Source of the DNA: Picochlorum sp. 'celeri'
Lineage: Eukaryota > Chlorophyta > Trebouxiophyceae
DNA: 64,000 bases
Assembly: GCA_010909725.1 (NCBI GenBank)
Contig: JAACMV010000007.1
Location: forward strand, 372,001 to 436,000
Reading direction: 5' to 3'
Below the pieces are notes generated by a model. The model saw nothing but the letters and a program-made list of their open reading frames with translations. It was not told where the DNA came from and did no database searches. The translations under genes were made by a program, and so were the position numbers. This document shows positions 9,613 to 20,880 of this stretch, one piece after another; the stretch's first letter is position 1, and each line of letters begins with the position of its first letter.

Positions 9613-12600
9613 TTAATTTGTATTGCTCTGACTACCCTGCAAGCTTGAATCGCTGAGCACAATTCTGAAATCATCAAACCCATTCTCCAAATCTAAGAGA
9701 CCAGAGTTTATATATGCTTGGCGTTCAAGCATCGATTCGAGCAAATCTTTCGATGATTCGTCCATATCGTCGTATGATACGTGAGGCTCGTCAGCATTGA
9801 CTGCATCTTTGAGAAGCTCGTGATAGCTCTTTTCTTCCCATCCTTGGATAAGGGTTTTCCACCAGTGGTCCATGCTAGCCTTTGGCATGGCAACATGGAC
9901 TTGGTCGTCTTCGAGGCACCAGGTGGATTCTTTAGGTTTTACGTTGCCGTATAGTTCGCCTTCCAACACTTTTCCGTACCATTTGAGGTACACAAGCACG
10001 CTCTTAGGAGTTATCTGGACAGTGATCTCGTCCTTTGTTGTGCCCTTTGGAACTTTGACCCATGCTGATATATCTCCTGATGTTTGTTCCCATGTAATCT
10101 TATCTTTTTGAGATATTCCCAGCCATGCTATTCGGGTGGCTCTGAGTTGTGCTTCGGGAGTCGAATCGTACACTTCAGTCACCTGAATATCATCATCATC
10201 ATCATCATTCTTATTGCCCGAGTCCTGGTTGTCACATTGTTCAACAGCTACATCATGCTGAACAGGCACCGCTTCTGAGACCACTGGTTGCTCTTCGAAA
10301 GACGACGTAGAATATTTTGAAGTATTCTTTGGAGATAACTTGGGCTGGGCTTTGATGCGAGTGGGTTTCTGTGTGTCCTTGGTAGAGGATGTGGCAAGAA
10401 ATCCTTTTGGAAAGCAAGAGAGCTGAATGTCTTCTTTCTGGCCAGACCTATCGAGGCAATGTTTGCGATACATGATATCTTCGATATCTTCGTCATTAAA
10501 TTGTGCCCATCCGTATCCTTTCGGGATTTTATTCCTAGTTTTCAGCACCTTGTACTTGCCAGCTTGCACAGTTTTCTTTGCCAAGATGTCTGTGAGCTTG
10601 AGGGCTTGGTCTCTCAGATTGGATTCGCTTCGTGTAAGGAGTGTTAATCTCCGCAGTATCCCAGATCTATCATCTATCATGAATTCAAAATCATTTCCTG
10701 AGCATGATGGTACGATGCATGTCAATTCTTTCAAACTCGTGGCAACCAGATTGAGCTTGGCTGCATCAGATGCAATAATGCCTGATAGAATCTTTACGTT
10801 GGAGGATTCCACAATCTTCTCTTTCGCTTCCTCACACACAAAAAGAATTCTCATACATATCTTTTGAGCAAGCTCTACTGTTGATATCGTCACGAATGCA
10901 CAACTTGACAAACAGAGTGAGAAGAGCCCAGCCTTGTACAACAGCTTCACAATCAGTGGCACCTCAAGTGTGACAAGCGTCAGGATGCATTCGAGGTACA
11001 TTTCTACTACTGGATGTTCATTACCAGTGATATGATCTATGTTCTGTGATCGTTTCAGCTCGGTAGATGCCATAATATCTGACGGGTTTTCCAGGTTTAT
11101 TTTTGTGAGAAAATCTCCAGCAGGATTGTCACTGTAATCCGCTGCATATGGCATTTTCTCGTACGAGATTGTATTCAAATGCTCATCCAACACTTTTGTC
11201 GATCTCTTCGGACAATTCTGCACAAGTGTTTTCCCAATGGCAATCAATTTATGATGAAGCTGAGATGCACATTTTTTCCCATCCTTCCATGCAATAAATT
11301 CATCTGCTACCAAAGCTTTGCATTCAAATACTTTTCTGATACAAGAGAGTATACTCTTTCTCATCTGGATTGCTTTTTCGTTATAAATTGCATCCTTTTT
11401 CTTTCGCAGCTCCTGCTTTGCCTTCATCTCAGGGTCATCTGATGTACCTTCCTCCTCCTGATCAGAACAAACCTTGGCAATTTCCTGACTATTCTCAAAC
11501 GCCACCAGGAATTGACGAACGCTTCCATTGAGAATAGATGCACGGAAAAATCCAGTCGAGTCATGCTCTGATGTATCCGCGTACAGACTCGTTAATGCAC
11601 ATGCCTGAATAATCGCCTCTGGTCCCACACAATTGAGAGCCAAATGAGCATACTCCACCATGGACAGGATTCTATGTACATAGGATTCCTTTGCATGTTT
11701 CCCTTTCCATATTCGAAGCATGAAATGATTTTTGACCCAAACATTCTGCTCCACCAATTCACGGAGCACTCTCATGCAGCTCCCAGCAAACTCGACATTC
11801 TTCCTTCCACATGCAGAATCCATGAGAAGACTCCACACTTGACTCGACCATACCACACAAGAAGATTGCATTGCTGAAAACACACGACACACATCCTCAT
11901 GTGTCGCTTCATTCATATAATATTTCAAAATCCGACATGCATGTGTCTCTGTATACAAGGAGAGTGCAGCCACCACACCATCCTCCCTGGCCAAACTGGC
12001 CAACTCTTCCAGAACACAAACCACATCAACAGACTCATCATCTCCATCAATATCGAGTTTCAACATATCAACGAGTGCCACAACCCGATCATGCCTTGCA
12101 TCCTCAAACATTGTCAGCACCTCTACCTGCTGCCTCAGTTCAACCACATCATCAGGAATCCCATGGACATGTTTCTCACCCACCAATCTATCAAAGCAGT
12201 CACGAGCACCATCCACATACTCTTTTTTATACACGTCTTCCATCATGAGAGATTCATGCGCACACATGAGCAACGCAACACCACCTCTATACAGGGCTTT
12301 ACCCAACCCTGTCACCTGATCACACGCCCCATCAATCACCCTCAATGCATCCTCGGATGCTTTCACATACTCTCCACAGCGACTATACGCCTATACACAC
12401 ACACCCAAACACATCATCGCATATACAAAAGAAAAAAGGACAAAAAAAATGAGACACCCACCAGACTCCTATTATTCAACAAACTGACCAGCAAATCACA
12501 ATGGCCAGCCGTATCATCTGGTGACGATATCCCAATCAAATCAATCCCTTTCGAATAATCTTCTATCGCATGTTCATATTCCTACAAAAGCACCTCCATC

Positions 12601-12840
12601 GATGACATCATTTCAAAAACCATGTACCACTGGCTAACTTGCCACTCAAACACAAACACCGACATGACGCCAACAACAAAGCCCGCCGTTCTTCATTATC
12701 CTGACAAATATTCCATACAATATTACATAGTTGCATACCTTGCGCTCAAAATACGCATTCCCACTCGTTTTGTATTCTGTCGCCTGAGCCACAGTGCTCT
12801 GCTCCTGATCCTTCTTGCCCTCGTCACCACAGCCCATCAT
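9613..12840 (-). CDS. TPR-armadillo-CS domain protein, putative HSP90 co-chaperone (UNC45-like N-terminus)
   Basis: Three exons (12739-12840, 12462-12581, 9613-12390) join in phase 0 through GT-AG introns of 157 and 71 bases and give 999 residues. Residues about 18-95 are TPR repeats (YKTSGNAYFERKEYEHAIEDY across a splice, then LLNNRSLAYSRCGEYVKASED), like those that bind the HSP90/HSP70 EEVD tail. About 700 mostly helical residues follow, resembling ARM-type repeats. The end (about 825-915) is a p23/NudC-type CS domain: ITWEQTSGDISAWVKVPKG, EITVQITPKSVLVYLKW, GELYGNVKPKESTWCLED. UNC45 has TPR plus ARM but normally no CS domain, so an exact orthologue is not assigned. Co-chaperone function is inferred. 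Confidence 0.75.
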
Positions 12841-13194
12841 GAAGAATATATACCATTCAATCTATATATATACATCGCCATGGCAATAATAACTGGCCCA
12901 GGATGATGTTCTATCTCGAACAAGTCAACGTTGACCAAGGCCATCCCACCATCTCCCATCAAACAAACCCATTGACAGAATGATAACTCATAAACACGCT
13001 TCGAGGAAAAAAGGTGTTTTTTAAAAAAGGCGCCTTTGCAGATTCTTCACACAGTACCGACCAACAGAAACAGAAGAAGGCAACCCTCATCCTCATCGTG
13101 CAGATACTGCAGTTGAAATTTTTTTAATCCAGCGTAAGCATTTCATGGATGCGAGAGGACCAGAAGGAAGACCCTCCTCGTGCATGAAATTATA
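12841..13194. promoter_or_regulatory. Divergent promoter region, TPR-CS gene and TLC gene
   Basis: These 354 bases lie between two outward-facing starts. A TATA-like run (about 12861-12873) lies just upstream of the TPR-CS start. A/T tracts with a GGCGCC occur near 13010-13040. I see no gene. Confidence 0.4.
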
Positions 13195-14130
13195 ATGTCG
13201 CTGGTGTCACTTGTTCAACAGTCACCACGGCTGGCAACCCTAGCTCTTGGTATGCTGATATAGATGTTGACATCACCTCAATATTATTATGCATCGTATC
13301 GACTGTACATGTGTTGTACAGGGTTTGTGTTTATATCCATGGATGGTCTTCTTCTGACCAAACAGGCTCAGGGATACATTGCTTCTCATTTCAATCTACA
13401 GGGGGAGAATCTTCCAGCTCGAGGTAAGAAGCTTGCTGGTCAGGTGTCTTCAAGGCTTGTTGGGTGTGTGTTCCTCATCCTCATGTTCCCAAGCGCAATC
13501 TCTGTTCTCTTGGATCCCATGATGAGGAATGACATGTTGTATGGCATCAGTGATGCCTCTCGGCAGTGTATAGTAGTAGCTAGTGCGTATTTCATCTATG
13601 ATTTATATATATGCGTGACGCGATACTCTCAAAATGGCTTTCCATTCCTAGTCCATGGGGTGCTGTGTTGTTTGGCATATGCATACCCTCTGCTCTCTGG
13701 AAACATGCATTACCTTGGGGCGAATTTCCTCATGTGGGAGGTATCAACTCCTTTCCTGTATTTGAGATGGTATTTGATAAAGACAGAGAGGGGTGATTCA
13801 CCCATGATGGGCATTGCAAACGCGTTGTTTGCTCTATCCTTCTTTGCATGCAGAGTGGTATCAGGGCCAATCATGTCCCTGGCATTCTGGAGAGCCAGCG
13901 GGGCAGATTTGACAAGTGCCACAAGCACAATTCCCCAGATTGTGCTGTACATGTACAGAGCGGCCATGTTTATTTTGAATGGATTGAACTACTATTGGTT
14001 CAACACCATTATTAATGTTGCCTTCTCAAAGGGAGGGAAGAACAAGATTACAGATTTGCCTGATTACTTGAACCAGAATGGCAACAGCGTGCAGAAGAAG
14101 GATGGGATAGAACCGAAGAAGGAATCATGA
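13195..14130 (+). CDS. TLC-domain multipass membrane protein (TMEM56/TLCD-like)
   Basis: Two exons (13195-13249 and 13322-14130), with a 72-base GT-AG intron, give 287 residues. The downstream exon alone has an ATG at 13264, but that lies inside the intron; the spliced start MSLVSLVQQS restores a first membrane segment. Six or so hydrophobic helices follow. TLC features include SAYFIYDLYICV, GFPFLVHGVLCCLAYAYPL, LLWEVSTP-type FLMWEVSTPFLYLRWYL and ALSFFACRVVSGP. The tail is Lys-rich. TLC proteins act in ceramide or phospholipid handling in ER or plasma membrane; this subgroup has no defined substrate. The ceramide-synthase Lag1 double-His motif is not seen, so I do not call it a ceramide synthase. 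Confidence 0.82.
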
Positions 14131-14363
14131 TGCATGTGGACAAATCTTGATCAATCAAGTTCCGCACATCGATGTGCGATATCGTATGTATGTATGAAGG
14201 AAGATTCAAAATAGTCACAGGGTTTTTTATCACGTTGTTTTGCTATTGTTCTGCGTGGTGTAGTAGAAATATTCTGAATTTCTTTTACTATCGAGTAACA
14301 CATGTAACTTGTTGTTTGTATAGAATCCGTCGATATTTTTAACAAAAGAAAGAAAGAAAGGCC

Positions 14364-17147
14364 ATGTCCGACGATAGTCAGGATATTGCCGTGGAGCTGG
14401 ACAGTGAATATGCGGAGTCGTCATCTGATTTTAGTGATGAATATTCTTCATCTGAGGATGGATCACCTGTACAAGAGAAGGCGGTGACAAAGAGGAAAGC
14501 GTCGGTTGACGCTCAACAACCAATTGAACAACAACAGCAGCAGCAGCGCAAGATTGTGCGGAGGGAGATGGATTCTGCAAATGATCCAAAGAAAGATTTG
14601 TTGTCGGAGGAGGATCAAGAGAGAAGACGGGAGAACATTCGTGCGATGCTGAGTGGAAATCTGTCAGGAGTGAGAAGGCATCCATTGTTGCCTGATGTGC
14701 TGACAGTCCAGGGGGATACAGCTGTGCTGAAGAGGCCATTTAAGAGTCCATATCCGAATGCACCGGCTATGTCGGAATCTCTGAAGAGGGCTCTGATGGC
14801 GAGGAGGCAGTTTGTTCCTTTTGGTTCGGGTAAAAAGTTTGTTCCTGTGCAAGTAACAATTCCGGATACATATGTGGAGGACCCTGCTGTTTCTGCGGAT
14901 AAAAGCAAGATAGAAGAGGAGGTTGATCTTCCTGAGGGTATTGAGGAGCTTGTGTTGTGGACATCATCGGATGGAACGTCTCATGTCAAGGTTGACAACT
15001 GTCTGGCGAGATTCTTGCGGCCTCACCAGCGAGAGGGCGTGAGATTTATGTTCGAATGTGTCATGGGATTACGGGACTATGAGGGTCAGGGAAGTATTTT
15101 AGCGGATGATATGGGTCTGGGAAAGACACTCCAAAGTATTGCATTGTTGTGGACGCTGCTGAATACCAGTCACCCAGAACTTGGTGAGCCAGTTGCCAAG
15201 CGCATCGTCATATGCTGTCCTACATCTCTTGTATCGAATTGGGACAATGAGTGTATCAAATGGTTGAATGGTAAAGTGCGGACAATGCCTATATGTGATT
15301 CTTCTAGAGAAGAAGTGATTGACAGTCTCTCTGAATTTCTGTCTCCAAGAAACCCAGCTCAAGTTCTCATCATTAGTTATGAGACCTTTAGGATTCATGC
15401 AGAACGGTTTACTAGCGATGGAACATGTGATTTACTTATATGCGATGAAGCGCATAGGCTCAAGAATGATCAGACTCTCACAAATAAGGCCCTGGGAGCC
15501 ATGGCATGTAGAAGGAGAATTTTACTGAGTGGAACGCCATTGCAAAATCAGCTCCAAGAGTTTTATGCCATGGTCAACTTTTGTAATCCCGACGTTCTAG
15601 GAAGTCCATCAGAGTTTAGGAAAACGTATGAGAGGCCTATTTTGGCGGGAAGAGAGCCAGGAGCATCAGAGGAAGAGAAGGAGTTGTCAAAGGAGCGATC
15701 AGGTACGATAACGGTTCACTTGTTTGCTTGTTTTTGATGCCTGTTATCTTTATCCAATGATTCTGTGATCATTCTGTGATCAAGGTAGAAATAACTGACG
15801 ATTGGATGTTTACTGGTTGTAGATGCATTATCATCCTTTGTAAATGCTTTTATTCTGAGAAGAACAAATGACTTGCTCAGCGCTCATTTGCCGCCAAAGC
15901 TTATTCAGCTTGTGTGCTGTAAGATGACACCCATTCAGATTGATTTGTACACGAATTTTGTTCAGTCTCGATCTGTGACGTCGTTGCTGACAAAAAAGAT
16001 TGGAAAGGCTCTATCTGCCATCACAACAGTAAGAAAGCTGATGAATCACCCCAAGCTTATATTTGATATGGTCCAGGCTGCCAAGTCCAAATTTAACTCT
16101 CGAGAGAAGACAGGGTTTGAGGAATGCCATGACTCTCTTCGTCCAGAATTATATGAGGGCTCTGGGAAAGGGTATCGGTCTGAACTTCCACAGGGATGGG
16201 AGGAATATTCAGGCAAGTTTGCGGTTGCTGCACGAATGCTGGATCTTTTGAGAAAGCAAACAAAGGATAGGGTTGTCATCGTCTCGAATTTCACACAAAC
16301 ATTAGATCTCTTCTCGACTTTGTGTCGTGAAAGGCGGTATCCATTCCTTCGATTGGATGGGTCAATTTCCTTGAAAAAGAGGAAAATAATGGTGAACAAA
16401 TTTAACGACCAAAAGGACGATCAGTTTGTATTCTTGCTCTCATCTAAAGCTGGTGGGTGTGGACTCAATCTAATTGGAGGTAATAGGCTGATTCTTTTCG
16501 ATATGAGTTGGAATCCAGCTGATGATAAGCAGGCTGCAGCTCGGGTATGGAGGGATGGTCAACAAAGACGGGTGTATGTCTACAAATTTATGACGACTGG
16601 TACAATAGAGGAAAAGATTTTCCAGAGGCAAATCAACAAAGAAGGCCTTCAATCAGTCGTAGATAGAAAGTCGGATAGCGGTAGACAAGCAGAGACAAAT
16701 GTGATGAGTTTTGAAGAACTCAGGGATCTCTTCAGTTACAATCCGGACACGCTCTCCACAACCTATGAGCACATGGTTTTAGAAAAGGAAGAAGAAGATA
16801 TGATTTCTCAAGAGACGTGGAAAAGAATCAGAACGGAGTCAGTGGACAAGAAGCAGCAAGGAAACCCAAAAGAGGATGATCTAGCCAACTGGGGGCTGCA
16901 TTCAGATGTTTCAACAGTTCCCGATCAATGCCTCCAGCTGTGCGGCGGCAATGATGTCTCTTTTGTGTTTTCATGTCAAGTTGACGGAAGACCTGTGCCA
17001 CCAGAATCGCCACTCCTCCCTGCTGCTGGCCAAAAGCCCAGCAGGACAGTGTTGGGCCCAAGAAGCACAAATCTAGGCACTGGAACGACAATGTTGAAAA
17101 TGCAGCCAAAGCAAACAATAATATGTGATAGCGAAGAAGACGAATAA
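14364..17147 (+). CDS. RAD54: RAD54 DNA translocase (SWI2/SNF2 family)
   Basis: Two exons (14364-15702 and 15823-17147), with a 120-base GT-AG intron, give 887 residues. The acidic/Gln-rich N-terminus leads to the RAD54 block FRPHQ-type LRPHQREGVRFMFECV. Helicase motifs are I LADDMGLGKTLQ, II ICDEAHRLKN, III LLSGTPLQNQ, then after the splice FILRRTNDLLSAHLPPK, IV VIVSNFTQTLD, V SSKAGGCGLNLIGGNRL and VI AAARVWRDGQQRRVYVYK. RAD54 remodels DNA and stimulates RAD51 strand exchange in homologous recombination. All ATPase motifs are intact. Its stop is one base from the stop of the convergent TBC gene, so their 3'UTRs must overlap. Confidence 0.95.
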
Positions 17148-17148
17148 T

Positions 17149-18219
17149 CTAATCATCATCATCCATGACGATGATTCTCCTGTGGTCTTTGAGCTGCAAA
17201 GAGTATCTGATAATATCGCTCACTTCACTTGCTGGATAATTCTGCAACAATTTGATTGCACCAGAAAAATCACTCTTCAGCAAAGAATCCCTCTGTAATA
17301 AAACCATAGCAGCACAAAACCGTAGGACAAAATCGCGCCTGGATCCATCCTCTGCAATCATTTGATCCCAAATGGCAACCAAGTCTGGCAAGACAAATTC
17401 CTGAGTAAACAGTGTTGTGACCCATCTAAAAGCATACAATTGGGGAGACAGCTGCAAGGTCTCCTCTAAATGCTTCCATAAAACTGCATCAAACCCTCTC
17501 AATAACTGCGAAACCTTGTTCATCATCCCAGATATCCCCAACTTTGATTTATCTAACTGCAAGCAAAAGTTGTCTCGAAATTCGCTCATAATGTTCACAA
17601 ATCCAAAGAATGCCAGCACTTCTGGGTCCCCATCGAGAGCCTCAAGCAAACCTTCATCGACGCCATTCTTGCTTTTTGCTGAACCCAGTACATAGTAAAT
17701 GACTGCGTATATTTCATTCATTCCCTGAACATATCGAATGCCAGGATTCAACTTGTAAAAGATGAACAGGGACCTACTCATCTTGGCTCGATGAGATATT
17801 CCACGGTAATCACCTGAAAAAAAGTTTAAATCCGGATGTGTTCGATCTATGTCTCTATCTATCTGCTCCTTCATTTCCTTATCTTCAAAATACTGTTTCC
17901 ATTTCGAACTAGAACTGGTACTCAGAGGATGGTCACTTGCATCAGGAGGACCAGACTCCGCCGAATCGGGATCTATATTGAATTCATCACAAAACTTTGA
18001 GTATTCCAATTGCTTTTCGGCCAAACATGTCGACCAAGCAGACCGCTGTCGTGGAATAATGTCCAACAAGATTGACCAAAGAGCACTCCTAACACAACCT
18101 TCTTCTGCAGGGACCCCCTTGTCTCGGATCAGGCATTTGATATTATCCAAGCAGATTGATTCACTGTTTATTTCATTCAGTAAGAGATGCGTAGACTCCC
18201 ATAATGGCTGCGTAGCCAT
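17149..18219 (-). CDS. TBC domain RabGAP, TBC1D13-like
   Basis: A single exon of 356 residues from an ATG at 18219. The TBC domain spans most of the protein. The Arg-finger motif is DRDIDRTHPDLNFF and the Gln-finger motif is IRYVQGMNEIYAVIYYVL, so both catalytic fingers are present. VRSALWSILLDIIP opens the domain and FALRWV-like YAFRWVTTLFTQEF closes the core. The length and the segment between fingers fit TBC1D13. It would stimulate GTP hydrolysis on a Rab in membrane traffic; the Rab target is unknown. The protein ends in a run of Asp. Confidence 0.88.
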   Translation of the reverse strand: MATQPLWESTHLLLNEINSESICLDNIKCLIRDKGVPAEEGCVRSALWSILLDIIPRQRSAWSTCLAEKQLEYSKFCDEFNIDPDSAESGPPDASDHPLSTSSSSKWKQYFEDKEMKEQIDRDIDRTHPDLNFFSGDYRGISHRAKMSRSLFIFYKLNPGIRYVQGMNEIYAVIYYVLGSAKSKNGVDEGLLEALDGDPEVLAFFGFVNIMSEFRDNFCLQLDKSKLGISGMMNKVSQLLRGFDAVLWKHLEETLQLSPQLYAFRWVTTLFTQEFVLPDLVAIWDQMIAEDGSRRDFVLRFCAAMVLLQRDSLLKSDFSGAIKLLQNYPASEVSDIIRYSLQLKDHRRIIVMDDDD

Positions 18220-18512
18220 TGTCCCTCTTCTATGCGGTAGGGTTGTCTGAGCAACTCAAACCCCTGTTTGTTCTTCCATATATAAAACAAATACGTATTC
18301 AAGTACTGATGGATTGAAAATTATAAACAACAGGTATTGCGAGAAAGATGATGCGGTAGATTTTGAAATCGAACAACATGATCATGATGGGTACCCATCT
18401 CCTAAAGCACAAGATAAGGTTGAATGAATGCATGCGACTCTGGGACAATGTACTATTTTATAATCAAGTATTCATTAGTAATAGGTATTTACGTATTTAG
18501 TGGATCAGTTCA
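18220..18512. promoter_or_regulatory. Divergent promoter region
   Basis: A 293-base AT-rich spacer between the TBC gene start and the following plus-strand gene. No coding signal or repeat was seen. Confidence 0.35.
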
Positions 18513-19640
18513 ATGACACATATGGTCAGTGCCGCCAGGTCGTGCCTTCCCAGCAAGAAGCATACTTGGAACGCTGCTAGAGCATCATACGTACGAGGTC
18601 CACGGTGTTTGTTTGGAAAAAGAATCCATCAAACATTATCAGGAAGCATCGAATCAGTTAGATGTCAATCTGCAGATGCCGAGCATTCCAGATACCTACG
18701 GGTACATGGGGCTGTCGTTGAGGGTCTCGAAGTTATGCCCGCTCTTGTCAGTGTACTTCAAGCTCTGGGAGGTACTTTGATAGATCCTGCTGATAGAAGT
18801 GATATGAATCCATTACTGATCCCCATAGTAAAAAACAGCGATGGCTCAGTGGTGGCAATGCTTCGCCTGCCACAGACTCGGTCTGTTCAAGAGATGGCAG
18901 TGGTGAAAACGAGACCTCAGTCTACATATATCCAGCTTCTGGCTCGTCGTGCGGATGAATTTATCCATAGAGCAATGGCAGAAGAAGATTGGAATAATGC
19001 ACAGATGGGTATATCTGACAGGCCCATTGCAACAGCAGCTGGAGAATATGGTGCTGCTTTGTATGAACAGAACAGTGTGGCGACCAGTGGACTTCCTTCA
19101 CTGAACGCGTACCTAGCGAGGAAAGTAGGAATGTTTCTAGATGTATGTGAAGAATTAGTTCAGGCGCACCTTGATAAGGGTGATCCCATGAGCGGTCTGA
19201 TCACTGCCGAGTGGTACATGAGAGATGGACAATTTCCCAACTGGGGCAAACCCTACGAGTACGTTTCTGATCTCATGATTTCGACAATGAATAGAAAAGA
19301 GGAAGGGAGGGATATAGCTCGATTGGCTTTGAAGACGCCATGGTGGACGCTGGAGAAGGGATTCGAGCACATCAAAGCTACCAGTGGATTAACAGGAGAT
19401 GCAGATTCTATTCGCAAAACTCTCCTGGAGCAGGAAGAGATGGCTAATGTTGGGGCCTTGCAAGGAAAATACAAGACCAATCCAAAATCAAATGAAGAAG
19501 AAAGAATCGAAGAAGCGTCGCACTTGTTGAATAAAGTGGTTGCAGGAGAATGCTCCTGGGCAGATATTAGACCTGAATTGGAGGCAAAATATGAGCTGGC
19601 TGGACTCATTGATATGGCCAGATTCATCGCAATAATTTAA
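18513..19640 (+). CDS. Unrecognised protein, probably organelle-targeted
   Basis: A single open frame of 375 residues from an ATG at 18513, with another ATG three codons on. I do not recognise the family. The first 55 residues are basic and Ser-rich with few acidic residues and look like a plastid or mitochondrial presequence. The rest is soluble and mainly helical, with no transmembrane segment. Notable blocks are LRLPQTRSVQEMAVVKTRPQ, YIQLLARRADEFIHRAMAEEDW, GLITAEWYMRDGQFPNWGKPYE and DIARLALKTPWWTLEKGFE. The regular composition and absence of low complexity suggest a real conserved protein. No catalytic motif is evident. Confidence 0.6.
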   Translation: MTHMVSAARSCLPSKKHTWNAARASYVRGPRCLFGKRIHQTLSGSIESVRCQSADAEHSRYLRVHGAVVEGLEVMPALVSVLQALGGTLIDPADRSDMNPLLIPIVKNSDGSVVAMLRLPQTRSVQEMAVVKTRPQSTYIQLLARRADEFIHRAMAEEDWNNAQMGISDRPIATAAGEYGAALYEQNSVATSGLPSLNAYLARKVGMFLDVCEELVQAHLDKGDPMSGLITAEWYMRDGQFPNWGKPYEYVSDLMISTMNRKEEGRDIARLALKTPWWTLEKGFEHIKATSGLTGDADSIRKTLLEQEEMANVGALQGKYKTNPKSNEEERIEEASHLLNKVVAGECSWADIRPELEAKYELAGLIDMARFIAII

Positions 19641-19983
19641 TATCATGTTGATTATGATATCATAATACGTTCACGACCGGAGCTCTCATATGGGATCCTG
19701 GCGCCCTGCCAAGGCGCCCACGTCTCCATCTCAAACGGTTTGAAATGACATCTTTGAACATCATCGTCACCCAATTCACAATGCATTATACCTAAAACAT
19801 CAAAAGATTGATATTTATAGTAAATATACTATATACGTATACGTAAAACCACAAATAGACAGGACTGTGGAAACCCAACGCGAGACTGTCAAACCCAACC
19901 GCACGACAACAACTTCAATCATATCTTTCAGCTACCAAGATGTATGCATCAAAAGGTGCGATATAATAGTATTAAAATCAAAC
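19641..19983. other. Intergenic spacer
   Basis: A 343-base region between two plus-strand genes. The frame of the next gene is open back to about 19867, but only from a GTG. I see no further feature apart from an AT-rich stretch near 19800-19850 that could serve as promoter. Confidence 0.35.
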
Positions 19984-20649
19984 ATGTACCATACATTGCC
20001 CTATCTGTGGCCATTGAGTAAAACTAGCCGATCTGTCACTGCAGTGATTTCGAAAACCTGCCGATCGCTGGTGAAGCGAGGAAGGAGACTGCTCAGATCA
20101 AGACGAGCACAGGTATCAAAGATGTCATATTTCTCTGGAAAAAGACAACAGCAGATTATTTTGGAGCAGATTGAGGCCTTATGCCCAAAGTTCAAGGGTG
20201 ACGCCCACGTCGACGAGCAACTGTCTCGAGATTTTCAATCCAAAGTCGCTATTCAGGAAGATACAGGTTGTATCGGCACGGACCAAGATGCTGTTATGCA
20301 ATGCAATGGCAAAGACGATGGCTTCACGTTTGCGACCCCTCACAATCAGGATACCTACCCCGAGTTACCAACCTGGTGGAACACCAAGCAGCCAAACAAC
20401 AACAAACAACAGGATCATTCGGTCAGCGATATGCAAGATGTGTGTTCCATCCACGATAAGGAAAATATCAATCCCAATACACCAGGCGGTGCATTGAAAA
20501 AGATGCGTACCGCCATGGATGCAGACACTGCATGCTGGGGACCAGTGAAACGAAGCAGACCAAAGAAATCATGCATTGATCCAATGGATTGTTCACCAAC
20601 AATTCAGAGGAAGAAAATAAGAGTCCGCCGTACTCTCATGGAATTGTGA
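19984..20649 (+). CDS. Small basic protein with KEN box; unrecognised, possible cell-cycle protein
   Basis: Starting at the first in-frame ATG (19984) it has 221 residues. I do not recognise a domain. It is basic and mostly disordered. The N-terminal third is Arg/Ser-rich (RSLVKRGRRLLRSRR). Around residue 159 it has HDKENINPNTPGG, an exact fit to the KENxxxN/D form of the APC/C degron, immediately followed by a TP site. Near the end SPTIQRKK fits a CDK site with downstream basic residues. Such combinations mark proteins such as securin, sororin or Cdt1-type regulators, but homology to none is visible. It lies upstream of ORC4 on the same strand. An upstream exon is possible. Confidence 0.45.
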   Translation: MYHTLPYLWPLSKTSRSVTAVISKTCRSLVKRGRRLLRSRRAQVSKMSYFSGKRQQQIILEQIEALCPKFKGDAHVDEQLSRDFQSKVAIQEDTGCIGTDQDAVMQCNGKDDGFTFATPHNQDTYPELPTWWNTKQPNNNKQQDHSVSDMQDVCSIHDKENINPNTPGGALKKMRTAMDADTACWGPVKRSRPKKSCIDPMDCSPTIQRKKIRVRRTLMEL

Positions 20650-20880
20650 TCGGTACAGAGATCAATATATGATATAGATAGTACTATCTCTGAGGCACAG
20701 ACATTGATATGAGTTTGCACGCATGTTGAAATTTGAAATTGCGGGGGCGCCTTCCGAGTACAGATTTCAAATGAGCACTAGAAAACAAATGGCTACTATG
20801 GTCTATACTCATCCTGATAAATTGTTATTTTCTGATTTTAAAACGTAGTATAGACATACGTGTGGATATACACCCATACC

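Noticed and set aside
13264..13321. ATG at 13264 as start of the TLC protein
   Set aside because: It lies inside a good GT-AG intron; the spliced form starting at 13195 has a better N-terminus and matching phase.
19867..19983. GTG start for the KEN-box protein
   Set aside because: Eukaryotic nuclear genes rarely use GTG; the first in-frame ATG is at 19984.
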